Shown here: piece by piece, positions 51,910-64,000 of the stretch
How the letters are laid out: each line of letters starts with the position of its first letter
How positions within the stretch are numbered: the stretch's first letter is position 1
From: Scylla paramamosain
Lineage: Eukaryota > Arthropoda > Malacostraca > Decapoda > Portunidae
Length of the DNA: 64,000 nt
NCBI RefSeq assembly: GCF_035594125.1
Contig: NW_026973748.1
Coordinates: 310,001 to 374,000, forward strand
Direction of reading: 5' to 3'
Made by a program: the position numbers and the translations under genes
Notes under the pieces: model-generated
The model's input: the letters and a program-made list of their open reading frames with translations, nothing else
What the model was told of the DNA's origin: nothing
Databases searched by the model: none

Positions 51910-54900
51910 ACGCGAAAATGGATGTAAAAGCACTCTATATTGGGAAGAAAAGAGGACATTTAGAGAAACGTGTATAATGATTGTTTTATAGTTTCACAAG
52001 AACCACAAGAAAAAAAAACGCAAAAACTCGTGTATATAGAGAAGTTTCTTACATACCAAAATGCTAAAACTCATGAATAACACTTTTAATTGAGAAACAG
52101 AACTACCTTACCAAATGTGTGTATTTTGAGTGTTTTTCACACTTTTAGTTACGAAAATCCCAAATTACATTTATACATCCTTTTGTTACATTATTTTGAG
52201 TGTTTTTGATCATGTTACCTATAAAAACGCTTAAATACATGCAAAGAACCCTATGTCTGTGAAACGAAAGGACATTACGAAAATCGTGTATTATGATTGT
52301 TTTTAAGTTCCTTAAGTACCAAAAAACTAAAACCCACAAATAGAGAAAAAATAAATAACTAAAAAAATAGGTTTTTCTTTTTTTGTTATTCATCTAAATA
52401 GGTATGAAGATGCCAAAATTCAGGCAAAATTCAGGGAAATTATGTAAAAAACACATAAAAAATTTTTTTTTAGCTTTTTTCCGGAATTATGTACCAATCC
52501 CAGAAGTGCATGCAAAGACACCTATATGAAATTACACGACTTTACCAGAAATCTGTCTTTTGAGTGTTTTTTTTCCAGCAATTTCAACAGTACTACTGAA
52601 AACGTGTCTTTTAAGTGATTTACGAAGAAAAACGCTAAAACGGATGCAATCCAACCAATATGAAGAAATACAATAACATTACCAAAAAGATATATTTTGA
52701 GTGTTTTTCAGCTTGTTACCTACAAAAAATGCGAAAATGGATGGAAAGCACTCTATATTGGGAAACAAAAGAACATTACGAAAAACTTGTATAATGAGTG
52801 TTTTATAGTTTCACACGAACCACAAGGCAAAAAACGCAAAAATTCGTGTATATAGAGAAGTTTCTTACATACCAAAATGCTGAAATGCATGAATAACACT
52901 TTTAATTGAGAAACAGAACTACCTTACCAAATGTGTGTATTTTGAGTGTTTTTCACATTCTTAGTTACGAAAATGCCAAATTACATGCGAAACTACCTTT
53001 ATGTGGAAAAAAAATGACATTACCAAAAAAAAGTGTCTTTTTAGTGTTTTTGAGCGTGATATGCAACAAAGCACTAAAAAGCAGAACAATCACATTACAT
53101 GGGAATAAAACCTTTTACGAAAACTTTTACGAAGAACTTGCCTTTAAGTGTTTTTTAACTCCTTACATACCAGATTGCTAAAACGCATGCAAAACACCCT
53201 TTATGGAGAAACAGAATAACATTACCAAAAACATGTATTTTGAGTTTTTTTTATCATGTAACCTATAAAAACGCTTAAATACATGTAAAGGACCCTATAT
53301 TTGTATAACAAAAGGACATTACGAAAATCGTGTATTATGAGTGTTTTTAAGTTCCTTAAGTACCAAAAAGCTAAAACCCACAAATAACACTCTTTATAGA
53401 GAGAAATAAAAATAAATTTTTTGTTGTTCATCTTCATAGGTACCGAGATGCCAAAATTCTGGCAAAATTCATGGAAATTTTGTAAAAAAATCTTTATAAA
53501 AAAAAATAATTTTAGCCTTTTTCCGGAGTTATGTACAAACCCTGAAGTGCATGCAAATCCACCTATATGGGGAAATTTCACGACTTTACCAGAAACCTGT
53601 CTTTTGAGTGTTTTTCAGCAATTTCAACAATATTACTGAAAACGTGTCTTTTCAGTGATTTACTTAAAAAAAAACACTAAAACGGATGTAAACCAACCAA
53701 TAAGAAGAAATAGAATAGCATTACCAAAAAGATATATTTTGATGTGTTTTTGAGCTTGTTACCTACAAAAAAAGCAAAAAATGGATGGAAAGCACTTTAT
53801 ATTGGCAAAGAAAAGGACATTACGAGAAACGTGTATGAGTGTTTTTATAATTTGACAAGAACCACAAGGTAAAAAACTAAAACACTCGTGTACATAAAAA
53901 AAGTTTCTTACATACCAAAAAGATGAAACTCATGAATAACACTTTTAATTTTAAAACAGAAATACCTTACCAAATGTGTGTATTAGAAAAGTTTCTTACC
54001 TACCAAAATGCTGAAAATCATGAATTACACTTTTAAATAAGAAATAGAAAAACCTTATTAATGCCTGTGTTTTGATTTTTTTTTTCACATTCTTTTTCAC
54101 ATTCCCAAATTCCATGCAAAACTAGCTTTATGTGGGAAATAAATTATATTACCAGAAAAGTGTCTTTTGAGTGTTTTGAGCGTGTTAGGCAATAAAGCAC
54201 TAAAAAGCAGGGTAATAACATTACATGGGAATAAAAACAACTTTTACCAAGAACTTGCCTTTAAGTGTTTTTGAGCTCATTACATACCAAAACGCTAAAA
54301 CGCATGCAAAACACCTTTTATGGAGAAACAGAATAAAATTACCAAAAACATATATTTTTTGGGTTTTGATCATGTTATCTATAAAAAGGCTTAAATACAT
54401 ATAAAGAACCTTATGTTTGCGAAACGAAAGGACATTACGAGAAATGTGTATTATAAGTGTTTTTAAGTTTAAGTACCAAAAAAATAAAACCTACAAATAA
54501 CACTCTTTATTTAGAAAAAAAGTAAGAAAATAAAAAATAGGATTTTTTTTTTTATTATTCATCTTCATAGGTACCGAGATTCCAAAATTCTGGGAAAATT
54601 CAGGGCTGTTATATGATAAAAGAAAATTATCAAAAAAGTTAATTTTAGCTTTTTTTCCGGATTGTTATATACCAAACCCTAAAGTGCATCCAAAGACTCC
54701 TATATGAGGAAATTAAACGACCTTACCAGAAATCTGTTTTTTGAGTGTTTTTCAGCATGTTAGGCACCAAAACGATAAATAATAAGAAACTCACCCTATA
54801 TGAGAATCCAAAACAAAATTGCTGAAAACTTTTCAGTGTTTTACGTAGAAAAACGCTGAAACGGATGCAAACCAACCAATATCAACAAATAGAAAAACAT

Positions 54901-57386
54901 TACCAAAAAGGCATATTTTGAGTGTTTTTGTGTTTGTTACCAAGAAAAAAAACGGGAAAATTGATGCAAAGCACTCTACATAAGAAAAGAAAAGGACTTT
55001 GCAAGAAAAGTGTATAATGAGTTTTTTATAGTTCAAACGAAAGGCAAAAAACACAAAAACTCGTGTATATGGAGAATGTTCCTAGATACCAAAATGCTGA
55101 AACTCATGAATAGCACTCTTAACTGAGAAACAGAACAACCTTACTAAATGCGTGTATTTTGCGTGCTTTTCACATTCTTAGTTATCAAAACCCCAAACTA
55201 CATGCGAAACCACCTTTATGTGAGAAAAAAAGGACATTACCAGAAAAGTGTCTTTTAAGTGTTTTTGAGCGTGATAGGCAATAAAGCACTAAAAAGCACG
55301 GCAATGAAATTACGATATTTTTTTTTCTTTCTTATTCATCTTCACAGGTACCGAGATGCCAAAATTCGGGCAAAATTCAGGAAATTATGTGAAATAAGAA
55401 CATTAACAAAAAATTTAAGTTTAGTTTTTTTTTCGGACTATTATGTACCAAACCCCTAAAGCGCATGGGGAAATTAAACGTCTTTGCCAGAAAACGGTCT
55501 TATGAGAGTTTTTCAGCATCTTAGGAACCAACACGATAAATAACATGGAAGTCAATCTATATGGGAATCCAAAACAATATTACTAAAAACGTGTTTTTTC
55601 GGTGTTTTACGTAGAAAAATGCTAAAACGGATGCAAACCAACCAATATGAAGGAATAGAATAACATTACCAAAAAGGTATATTTTGTTTTTGAAATTGTT
55701 ACCGACAAAAAACGCGAAAATAGATGGAAAGCTCTCTATATTGGGAAGCAAAAGGACATTACGAGAAACATGTATAATGAGTGTTTTATAGTTTCACAAG
55801 AACTACAAGGCAAAAAACGCAAAAACTCGTGTATATAGAGAAGTTTCTTACATTCCAAAATGCTGAAACTCTGGAACAACACTTTTAATTGAGAAACAGA
55901 ACAATCTTACTAAATGCGTGTATTTTGAGTGCTTTTCACATCCTTAGTTACCAAAACCCCAAATTGCATGCGAAACCAGCTTTATGTGGGAAAAAAATGA
56001 CATTACCAGAAAAATGTCTTTTGAATGTTTTTGAGCGTGTTAGCCAATAAAGCACTAAAAAGCAGGGCAATCACATTACATTGAAATAAAACCAATTTTT
56101 AACAAGAACTTGCCTTTAAGTGTATTTGAGCTCCTTATATACCAAAACACTAAAATGCATGCAAAATACACTCTAGGGTGAAACAGAATAACATTACCAA
56201 AAACATGTATTTTGAGTGTTTTTGATCATGTTACCAATAAAAACGCTTAAATACATGCAAAGAACCCTATTTTTGGGAAACAAAAGGACATTACGAGAAA
56301 CGTGTTTTATGGGTGTTTTTAAGTTCATTAAGTACGAAAAAGCTAAAAGCCACAAATTACACTCTTTATTGAGAAAAAATAAATGAATAAATAAAAAAAT
56401 ACGATATTTTTTTTTCATTCTTATTTATCTTCACAGGTAAGGAGGTGCCAAAATTCGGGCAAAGTTCAGGAAATTATATAAAAGCAAAGCCACCTATATG
56501 GGGAAATTGAACGTCTTTGCCAGAAAACTGACTTATGAGGGTTTTTCAGCATGTTAGGAACCAACACGATAAAACACAAGGAAGTCAGTCTATATGGGAA
56601 TCCAAAAATAAATTACTGAAAACGCGTCTTTTCGGTGTTTTACGTAGAAAACGCTAAAACGAATGCAAACCAAACGAATAACATTACCAAAAAGGTATAT
56701 TTTGAGTGTTTTTGATATTGTTACCTAAAAAAAACGCGAAAATGGATGGAAAGCACTCTATATTGGAAGGCAAAAGGCACCAAAAAGCATTTTAGGCACC
56801 AAAACGATAAATAATATGAAAGTCACTCTATATGGAAATCCAAAGCAATATTACTGGAATCGTGTCTTTTAAAAGATTTACGTAGAAAAACGCTAAAACA
56901 GATGCAAACCAACCAATATGAAGAAATAGAATAACATTACCAAAACATATATTTTGTGTGTTCTTGAGCTTGTTACATAAAAAAAATGCGAAAATATATG
57001 CAAAGCACTCTATATAAGTGAAAAAAAAGGACATAACGAGAAACGTGTATAATGAGTGTTTTATAGTTTCACCAGAATCACAAGGCAAAAAACGCAAAAA
57101 CTCGACTATATGGAGAAGTTTCTAAGATACCAAAATACTGAAACTCATGAATAACACTCTTAATCAAGAAATGCGTGTATTTTGAGTGTTATTTTACATT
57201 CTTAGTTACCAAAACCCCAAATTCCATGCGAAACTAGCTTTATGTAGGAAAAAAATGACATTATCAGAAAAGTGTCTTTCAATGTTTTTAAGCGTGTTAG
57301 GTAATAAAGCACTAAAAAGCAGAGCAATCACATTACATGGGAATAAAACAAACTTTTACGAAGAACTTGCCTTTTAGTGTTTTTGA

Positions 57387-57843
57387 CACGCATTTAGTAA
57401 GGTTGCTCTATTTCTCAATTAAGAGTGTTATTCAAGAGTTTCAAAATACACACGAGTTTTTGCGTTTTTTGCCTTGTGGTTTTTTTGAACTATAAAACAT
57501 TCATTATACAGTTTTCTCGCAATGTCCCTTTGTTTCCCAATGTAGAGTGCTTTGTATCAATTTTCGCGTTTTTTTTTTTTTTTTTTGTAGGAAACAAGCA
57601 CAAAAACACTCAAAATATACATTTTTGGTAATGTTATTCTGCTTCTTGATATTGGTTGGTTTGTATCAGTTTTAGCGTTTTTCTACGTAAAACACTGAGA
57701 AGACACGTTTTTAGTAATTTTCTTTTGGATTCCCACAGAGTGAGTTCCTTATTATTTATCGTTTTGGTGCCTAATATGCTGAAAAACACTGAAAAGACAT
57801 ATTTCTGGTAAGGACCTTAATTTCCTCATATGGGAGGCTTTGC
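57387..57843 (+). repeat. Inverted block I1, 457-bp version in the 49-64 kb reverse domain
   Basis: Forward-oriented block with the standard junctions, inside reverse HOR sequence. It shares the deletion near the CACGAG half-monomer (TTTCAAAATACACACGAG near 57440) with the other shortened copies. It mirrors 44804-45253. Confidence 0.8.
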
Positions 57844-58460
57844 ATGTCTTTTAAGTGTTTGTGAGCGTGTTACGCAATAAAGCCCTAAATGCCAGGGCAA
57901 TCACATTACATGGAAATAAAACCAAATTTTACCAAGAACTAACCTTTAACTGTTTTTGAGCTCCTTACGTACCAAAACGCTAAAACGCATGCAAAATACA
58001 TTTTATGGAGAAACAGAATAACATTACAAAATACATGTATTTTGAGTGTTTTTGATCATGTTATGTATAAAAACGCTTAAATACATGTAAAGAACCTTAT
58101 TTTTGGGAAACGAAAGAACATTACGAGAAACGTGTATTATGAGTGATTTTTAATTTCCTTCAGTACCAAAAAGCTAAAACCCACAAATAACACTCTTTAG
58201 AAAAATAAATAAATAAAAAAAATGGGATTTTTTTTTTTGGTTATTCATCTTCATAGGTACCGGGATGCTAAAATTCTGCCAAAATTCACGGAATTTATGT
58301 GGAAAAAAGAATATTATCATAGAAGTTAATTATAGCTTTTTTTTCGGATTCTTATGTACCAAACCCAAAAATGCATGCAAAGACACCTATATAAGGAAGT
58401 TAAAGGACTTTACCAGAAACCTGTCTTTTCATTGTTTTTCAGCATGTTAGGCACCAAAAC

Positions 58461-58492
58461 GATAAATAATATGGAAGATAAATAATATGGAA
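58461..58492 (+). repeat. 16-bp tandem duplication
   Basis: GATAAATAATATGGAA occurs twice in direct succession. It replaces about 15-20 bp that related HORs carry here (the GTCAGTCAATATGTGAATCC part). Confidence 0.88.
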
Positions 58493-60880
58493 ATTACAGA
58501 AAACGTGTCTTTTCAGTGTTTTACGTAGAAAAACGCTAAAGCGGATACAAACCATCCTATATGAAGAAATAGAATAACATTACCAAAAAGATATATTTTG
58601 AATGTTTTTGAGCTTGTTACCTACAAAAAATGCAAAAAAAATCGATGTAAAGCACTCTATATTAGGAAACAAAAGGATATTACGAGAAACGTGTATAATG
58701 AGTGTTTTATAGTTTTAAAAGAATCACAAGGCAATAAACGCAAAAACTAGTCTATATAGAGAAATTTTTTACATACCAAAATGAATAAATGCATGAATAA
58801 CACTTTTAATCGATTAACAGAACTACCTTACCAAATTGAGTATTTTGAGTGTTTTTCACATTCTTAGTTACGAAAATGCCGAATTACATGCGAAACTACC
58901 ATCATTTGGAAAAAAAATGACATTACCAGAAAAGTGTCTTTTGAGTGTTTTTCAGCAAGATATGCAACAAATCACTAAAAAGCAGAACGATCACATTACA
59001 TGGGAATAATCCCAACTTTTACGAAGAATTTGCCTTTAAGTGTTTTTGAGCTCCTTATATACTAAACCGCTAAAACGCATGCAAAACAAACTTTATGGAG
59101 AACCAGAATAACATTACCAAAAAGATGTATTTTGAGTGTTTTTGATAATGTTATCTATAAAAACGCTTAAATACATGCAAAGAACCTTATGTTTGGAAAA
59201 CGTAAGGAAATTACGAGAAACGTGTATTATGAGTGTTTTTAAGTTCCTTAACTACCAAAAAGCTAAAACCCACAAATAACATTCGTTATTTAAAAAAAAA
59301 ATAAAAAATAAAATAAAATAATGAAAGGTGTTTCTTTACTTTTCTTGTTATTAACCTTCATAGGTACCAAGATGCCAAAATTCCGGGAAAAATTAGGGCA
59401 ATTATATGATAAGAGAATATTATAAAAAAAAGTTGATATTAGCTTTTTTTCGGACTGTTATGTACCAAACCCTAAAGTGCACTCAAAGCCTCCCATATGA
59501 GGAAATTAAACGACCTTACCAGAAATCTGTGTTTTGAGTGTTTTTCAGCATGTTAGGCACCAAAACGATAAATAATATGGAACTCACTCTATATGGCAAA
59601 CCAAAACAAAATTACTGGAAACGTGTTTTCTCAGTGTTTTACGTAGAAAAACGCTAAAACGGATGGAAACCAACAAATATCAAGAATTAGAAAAACATTA
59701 CCGAAAAGGTATATTTTGAGTGTTTTCGAGGTTGTTACCTAAAAAAAACACGCAAAAATTGATACAAAGCACTCTATATTGGAAAACAAAGGGACATTGC
59801 GAGAAAAGTGTATAATGAATGTTTTATAATTCAAAAAGAACACAAGGCAAAAAACGCAAAAACTCGTGTATATGGAGAAGTTTCCTAGATACCAAAATGC
59901 TGAAACTCCTGAATAACACTCTTAATTGAGAAACAGAACAACTTTACTAAATGCGTGTATTTTGAGTGCTTTTCACATTCTTAGTTACCAAAATCCCAAA
60001 TTGCATGCGAAACCAGCTTTATGTGGAAAATAATGACATTACCAGAAAAGTGTCTTTTGGGTGTTTTTGAGCTTGATAGGCAATAAAGCAATAAAAAGCA
60101 TGGAAATCACTTTACATGGCAATAAAATCAATTTTTACCAAGAACTTGCCTTTAAGTGTTTTGAGCTCCTTATATACCAAAACGCTAAAACGCATGCAAA
60201 ACACACTTCATGGAGAAAGAGAATAGCATTACCAAAAACATATATTTATAGTGTTTTTGATCATGTTACCAATAAAAACGCTTAAATACATGCAAAGAAC
60301 CCTATTTTTAGGAAATTAAAGGACATTGCGAGAAACGTGTATTACAAGTGTTTTTAAGATCATTATTTATCAAAAAGCTAAAAGCCACAAATAACACTTT
60401 ATTGAGAAAAAAAAATAAATACGATATTTTTTTCTTTCTTTTTCATCTTCACAGGTACCGAGATGCCAAAATTTGGACAAAATTCAGGAAATTATGTGAA
60501 ATAAGAACATTATCAAAAAAGTTAAATTTAGATTTTTTTTTTTTCGTACGGTTATGTACCAAGCCCTAAAGTGCATGCAAAGTCTTTGCCAGAAAACTGT
60601 GTTATGAGTGTTTTTCAACTTGTTAGGCACCATAACGGTAAATAACATGCAAGTCACTCTAAATGGGAATCTAAAACAAAATTACTGAAAACGTGTCTTT
60701 TCGGTGTTTTACGTAGAAAAACGCTAAAACGGATGCAAACCAACCAATAGGAAGAAATAAAATAATATTACCAAGAAAGGTACATTTTGAGTGTTTTTGA
60801 CCTTGTTACCTACAAAAAACGCGAAAATGGATGCAAAGCATTCCCTTTTGGGAAACAAAAGGACATTACGAGAAACGTGT

Positions 60881-63330
60881 TTTTTATCATGTTACCTATA
60901 AAAACACTTAAATACATGCAAAGATCCCTTTATTTGGGAAACGAAAGGACATTACGAGAAACATGTATTATGAGTGTTTTTTTTTTAAGTTCCTTTAGTA
61001 CCAAAAAGCTAAAACCCACAAATAACACTCTTTATTTAAAAAATAAATAATAAAAAAATAAAATAAATATGATTTTTTTTTTTTGCTTATTCATTTCCAT
61101 AGGTACCGAGATGCCAAAATTCTGGGAAAATTCAGGGCAATTATGTGATAAAAGAATATTATCAAAAAAGTTAATTTCAGCTTTTTTTTGTTCGGACTTA
61201 TGTACCAAACCCAAAGTGCATGCAAAACCTTCATTATGAGGAAATTAAACGATCTTACCAGAAATCTGTTTTTTGTGTGTTTTTTTAGCATGTTAGGCAC
61301 CGAGACGATAAATAATAAGGAACTCACTCTATAAGGGAATCCAAAACAAAGTTACAGAAAACGTGTCTTCTCAGTGTTTTACGTAGAAAAACGTTAAAAC
61401 GGATGCAAACCAATATCAAGAAATAGAAAAACATTTCCAAGAAGGTATATTTTGAGTGTTTTTGATCTTTTTACCTACAAAAACGCAAAAATTGATGCAA
61501 AGCACTCTATATTGGGAAACAAGAGGACATTGCAAGAAAAGTGTATAATGAGTGTTTTATAGTTCAAAAGAACCACAAAGCAAACAACGCAAAAACTCGT
61601 GTATATGGAGAGATTTCCTAGATACCAAAATGCTGAAACTTATGAATAACACTCTTAAATGAGAAACAGAACAACCTTACTAAATGCGTGGATTTTAAGT
61701 GCTTTTCAAATTCTTAGTTACCAAAAACACAAAATTACATGCGAAAATAGCTTTGTGAGGAAAAAAAAAGAATTTACCAGAAAAGTGTCTTTTGAGTGTT
61801 TTTTCAGCGTGATAGGTAATAAACCACTCGAAAGCAGGGCAATCACATTACATTGGAATAAAATAATTTTTTACCAAGAACTTGCTATAAGTGTTTTTGA
61901 GCTCCTTATATACAAAACTGCTAAAACGCATGCAAAACACACTTTATGGAGAAACAGAATAACATTACCAAAACCTAGTATTTTGAGAGTTTTTGATCAT
62001 GTTATCTATAAAAACGCTTAAATACATGCAAAGAACCTTTTGTTTGGGAAACGAAAGGACATTACAAGAAACGCGTATTATGAGTGTTTTTAAGTTCCTT
62101 AAGTACCAAAAAGGTAAATCCCATAAATAACACTCTTCATTGAGAAAAAATAAATAAATAAATAAAAAATAAAAATAACAAGATTTTTTTTTTATTTATC
62201 TTCATAGGTACCGAGATGCCAAAATTCTGGTAGAAATTCAGCGCAATTATATGATAAAAGAATATTATCAAAAAGTTAATTTTAGCTTTTTTTGGGGGGA
62301 CATGTACCAAACAATAAAGTGTATGCAAAGCCTCCTATATGAGGAAATTAAACGACCTTATCAGAAATCTCTCTTTTGAGTGTTCTTCAGCATGTTAGGC
62401 ACCAAAACAATAAATAATAAGGAACTCACTGTATATGGGAATTCAAAAATAAAATTACTGAAAACGTGTCTTCTCAGCGTTTTACGTAGAAAAACGCTAA
62501 AACGGATGCAAACAAACCAATATAAAGAAATAGAAAAACATTACCAAAAAGGTATATTTTGAGTGTTTTTGAGCTTGTTACCTATAAAAAAAAAACAAGA
62601 AAATTGATGCAAAGCACTCTAAAATTGGAAAGAAAAGGACATTGCAAGAAAAGTGTATAATGAGTGTTTAATAGTTCAAAAGAACCACAAGGCAAAAAAT
62701 GCAAAAACTAGTGTATATGAAGAAGTTTCCTACATACCAAAACTCATGAACAACACTCTTAATTCAGAAACAGAACAATCTTACTAAAAGTGTGTATTTT
62801 GAGTGCTTTTCGTATTCTTAGTTACCAAAACCCCAAATTCCATGCGAAACCAGCTTTATGTGGGAAAAAAATAACATTACCAGAAAAATGTCTTTTGAGT
62901 GTTTTTGAGCGTGTTAGGTAATAAAGCACTAAAAAGCTGGGCAATGACATTACATTGGAATAAAACCAATTTTTAATAAGAATTTGCTTATAAGTGTTTT
63001 TGAGCTCCTTATATACCAAAACACTAAAACGCATGGAAAATACACTTTATTGTGAAACAGAATAACATTACCAAAAACATGTTTTTTGAGTGTTTTTGAT
63101 CATGTTACCAATAAAAACGCTTAAGTACATGCAAACAACCCTAAACGAAAAGACATTACGAGAAAAGTGTATTATGCGTGTTTTTAAGCTTATTAAGTAC
63201 GAAAAAGCTAAAAGCCACAAATTACACTCTTTATTGAGAAAAAATAAATAAAGAAATAAAAAAAATACGATATTTTTTTTTTCATTCTTATTCATATTCA
63301 CAGGTAACGAGGTGCCAAAATTCGGTCAAA
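60881..63330 (-). repeat. Reverse HORs beyond the palindrome arm
   Basis: Begins at an abrupt junction where AGAAACGTG meets TTTTTTATCATGTTACC near 60880. It then holds ordinary reverse HORs with landmarks near 61103, 62208 and 63303 (GGTAACG, mutated). The spacing is 1.10 kb each, the cleanest HOR periodicity in the right half. No gene is visible. Confidence 0.8.
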
Positions 63331-64000
63331 GTTCAGGAAATTATAAGAAATAAGAACATTATCAAAAAAGTTAAATTTAGCTTTTTTTTTCGTACTGTTA
63401 TGTACCAAACCCCTAAAGTGCATGCAAAGCCACCTATATGGAAAAATTAAACCTCTTTGCCAAAAAACTGTCTTATGAGTGTTTTTCAGCATGTTAGGAA
63501 CCAACACGATAAAACCCAAGGAAGTCAATCTATATGGGAATCCAACACACAATTACTGAAAACGTGTGTTTTCGGAGTTTTACGTACAATAACGCTAAAA
63601 CGGATGAAAACCAACCAAAATGAAGAAATAGAATAACATTACCAAAAAGGTATATTTTGAGTGTTTTTGAAATTGTTACCTACAAAAAACGCGAAAATGA
63701 ATGGAAAGCACTCTATATTGGGAAGCAAAAGGACATTACGAGAAACGTGTATAATGAGTGTTTTATAGTTTCACAAGAACCACAAGGCAAAAAACGCAAA
63801 AACTTTATATACATAAAGAAGTTTCTTACAATCCAAAATGCTGAAACTCATGAATAAGACTTTTAATTAAGAAACAGAACTCTCTTACCAAATGTGAGTA
63901 TTTTGAGTGTTTTTGACATTCTTAGGAAAATCCGAAATTACAAGTGAAATTAGTTTTATGTGGGAAAAAAATGACATTACCAGAAAAGTGTCTTGTGAGT
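63331..64000 (-). repeat. Direct copy of 25261-25935 at the window end
   Basis: Same orientation and the same rare variants as 25261-25935, offset about 38.07 kb: TCCAACACACAATTACTG, TTTCGGAGTTTTACGTA, TGAATAAGACTTTTAATT and GTGAAATTAGTTTTATG. The match continues to the last base of the window. Confidence 0.85.

Larger units (their letters stand above)
51910..60880 (-). repeat. Right arm of the large palindrome
   Basis: Reverse HOR sequence matching 40820-49490 inverted. Paired landmarks are 48840 with 52590, 47200 with 55540, 44804 with 57843, 42400 with 59320 and 41075 with 60625. The pair sums are about 101.4, 102.7, 102.6, 101.7 and 101.7 kb, so the arms are colinear except for indels of about 0.9-1.3 kb. 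One deletion is visible near 55310, where GGCAATGAAATT runs into ACGATATTTT. No gene is visible. Confidence 0.78.
1..64000. repeat. Complex satellite array filling the window
   Basis: Every part I read is built from variants of one monomer of about 96 bp. Its boxes in order are AAAACACTCAAAA, TACACG/TACATG, GTTTTTGGTAATGTT, a T/C-rich stretch ending near ATATAGAGTG, TTTGCATGC and TTTTAGCGTTTTGGTA. Neighbouring monomers differ a lot, while monomers one higher-order period apart are nearly identical, which is the mark of higher-order satellite repeats. Both orientations occur in blocks. I see no unique sequence, gene or foreign insertion longer than a few tens of bases. The family is not one I can name. 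Centromeric, pericentromeric, sex-chromosome or B-chromosome heterochromatin are all possible settings. Confidence 0.95.

Noticed and set aside
61659..62021. A 120-codon frame on the plus strand.
   Set aside because: It spans several reverse-oriented monomers with Lys/Asn/Thr-rich low-complexity translation, and related HORs have stops in the same frame. No coding signal is visible.
1..64000. A CRISPR-like pattern of short repeats separated by variable stretches.
   Set aside because: The stretches between boxes are themselves diverged repeats about 96 bp apart, not unique spacers of constant length, and no cas-like genes are present.
1..64000. A CENP-B box (TTCG....A..CGGG).
   Set aside because: The few CGGG strings I noticed, such as in AATTCGGGCAAAATTC, lack the TTCG at the required spacing. 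I did not find a match by eye; a pattern search would settle it.
1..64000. A telomeric array suggested by repeated TTTAGGG.
   Set aside because: TTTAGGG occurs singly within a HOR and never in tandem.

Overview
The whole 64-kb window looks like one block of complex, A+T-rich satellite DNA (about 30% G+C on the lines I counted by eye). I find no credible protein-coding gene, tRNA, rRNA, CRISPR array or recognisable transposon. The longest open frame is 121 codons. Many short frames recur with nearly the same translation at satellite-period spacing, which is what repeated DNA produces. The content points to a eukaryotic nuclear genome, in a heterochromatic or centromere-like region. I cannot name the species or even the kingdom from the sequence.

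The satellite has several nested levels. (1) The basic monomer is about 96 bp. It starts with an AAAACACTCAAAA-type box, then GTTTTTGGTAATGTT, a pyrimidine-rich TTTCCCATATAGAGTG-like stretch, TTTGCATGC, and TTTTAGCGTTTTGGTA. (2) About 11.5 diverged monomers form a higher-order repeat (HOR) of about 1.1 kb. It is marked by GGTACC within TCTCGGTACCTATGAAG, followed by a hypervariable A/T spacer. (3) Several HORs plus two short inverted blocks (called I1, 478 bp, and I2, about 340 bp) form a superunit of about 5.86 kb. (4) Superunits and HORs lie in large domains of opposite orientation.

Layout, with F meaning TTTTAGCG reads on the + strand: 1-1636, F edge with a 576-bp tandem duplication. 1637-25258, four tandem superunits and a truncated fifth; the third lacks about 0.85 kb. 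25146-38413, R domain holding one partial and one complete inverted superunit and a near-perfect 153-bp fold-back palindrome at 36712-37041. 38414-49490, F domain. 49491-64000, R domain. The last two domains are largely mirror images of each other, forming an imperfect palindrome with arms of about 9 kb (40.8-49.5 kb and 51.9-60.9 kb) around a 2.4-kb spacer. The final 0.67 kb is a direct copy of 25261-25935.

The most notable results are structural. The same two inversion junctions recur nine times each. One pair bounds the 13-kb R domain instead of the usual 478 bp. There are also clear marks of fold-back duplication, deletion and inversion. The array could act as centromeric or pericentromeric DNA, or be a source of double-stranded RNA from its inverted arms, but the sequence alone does not show either.
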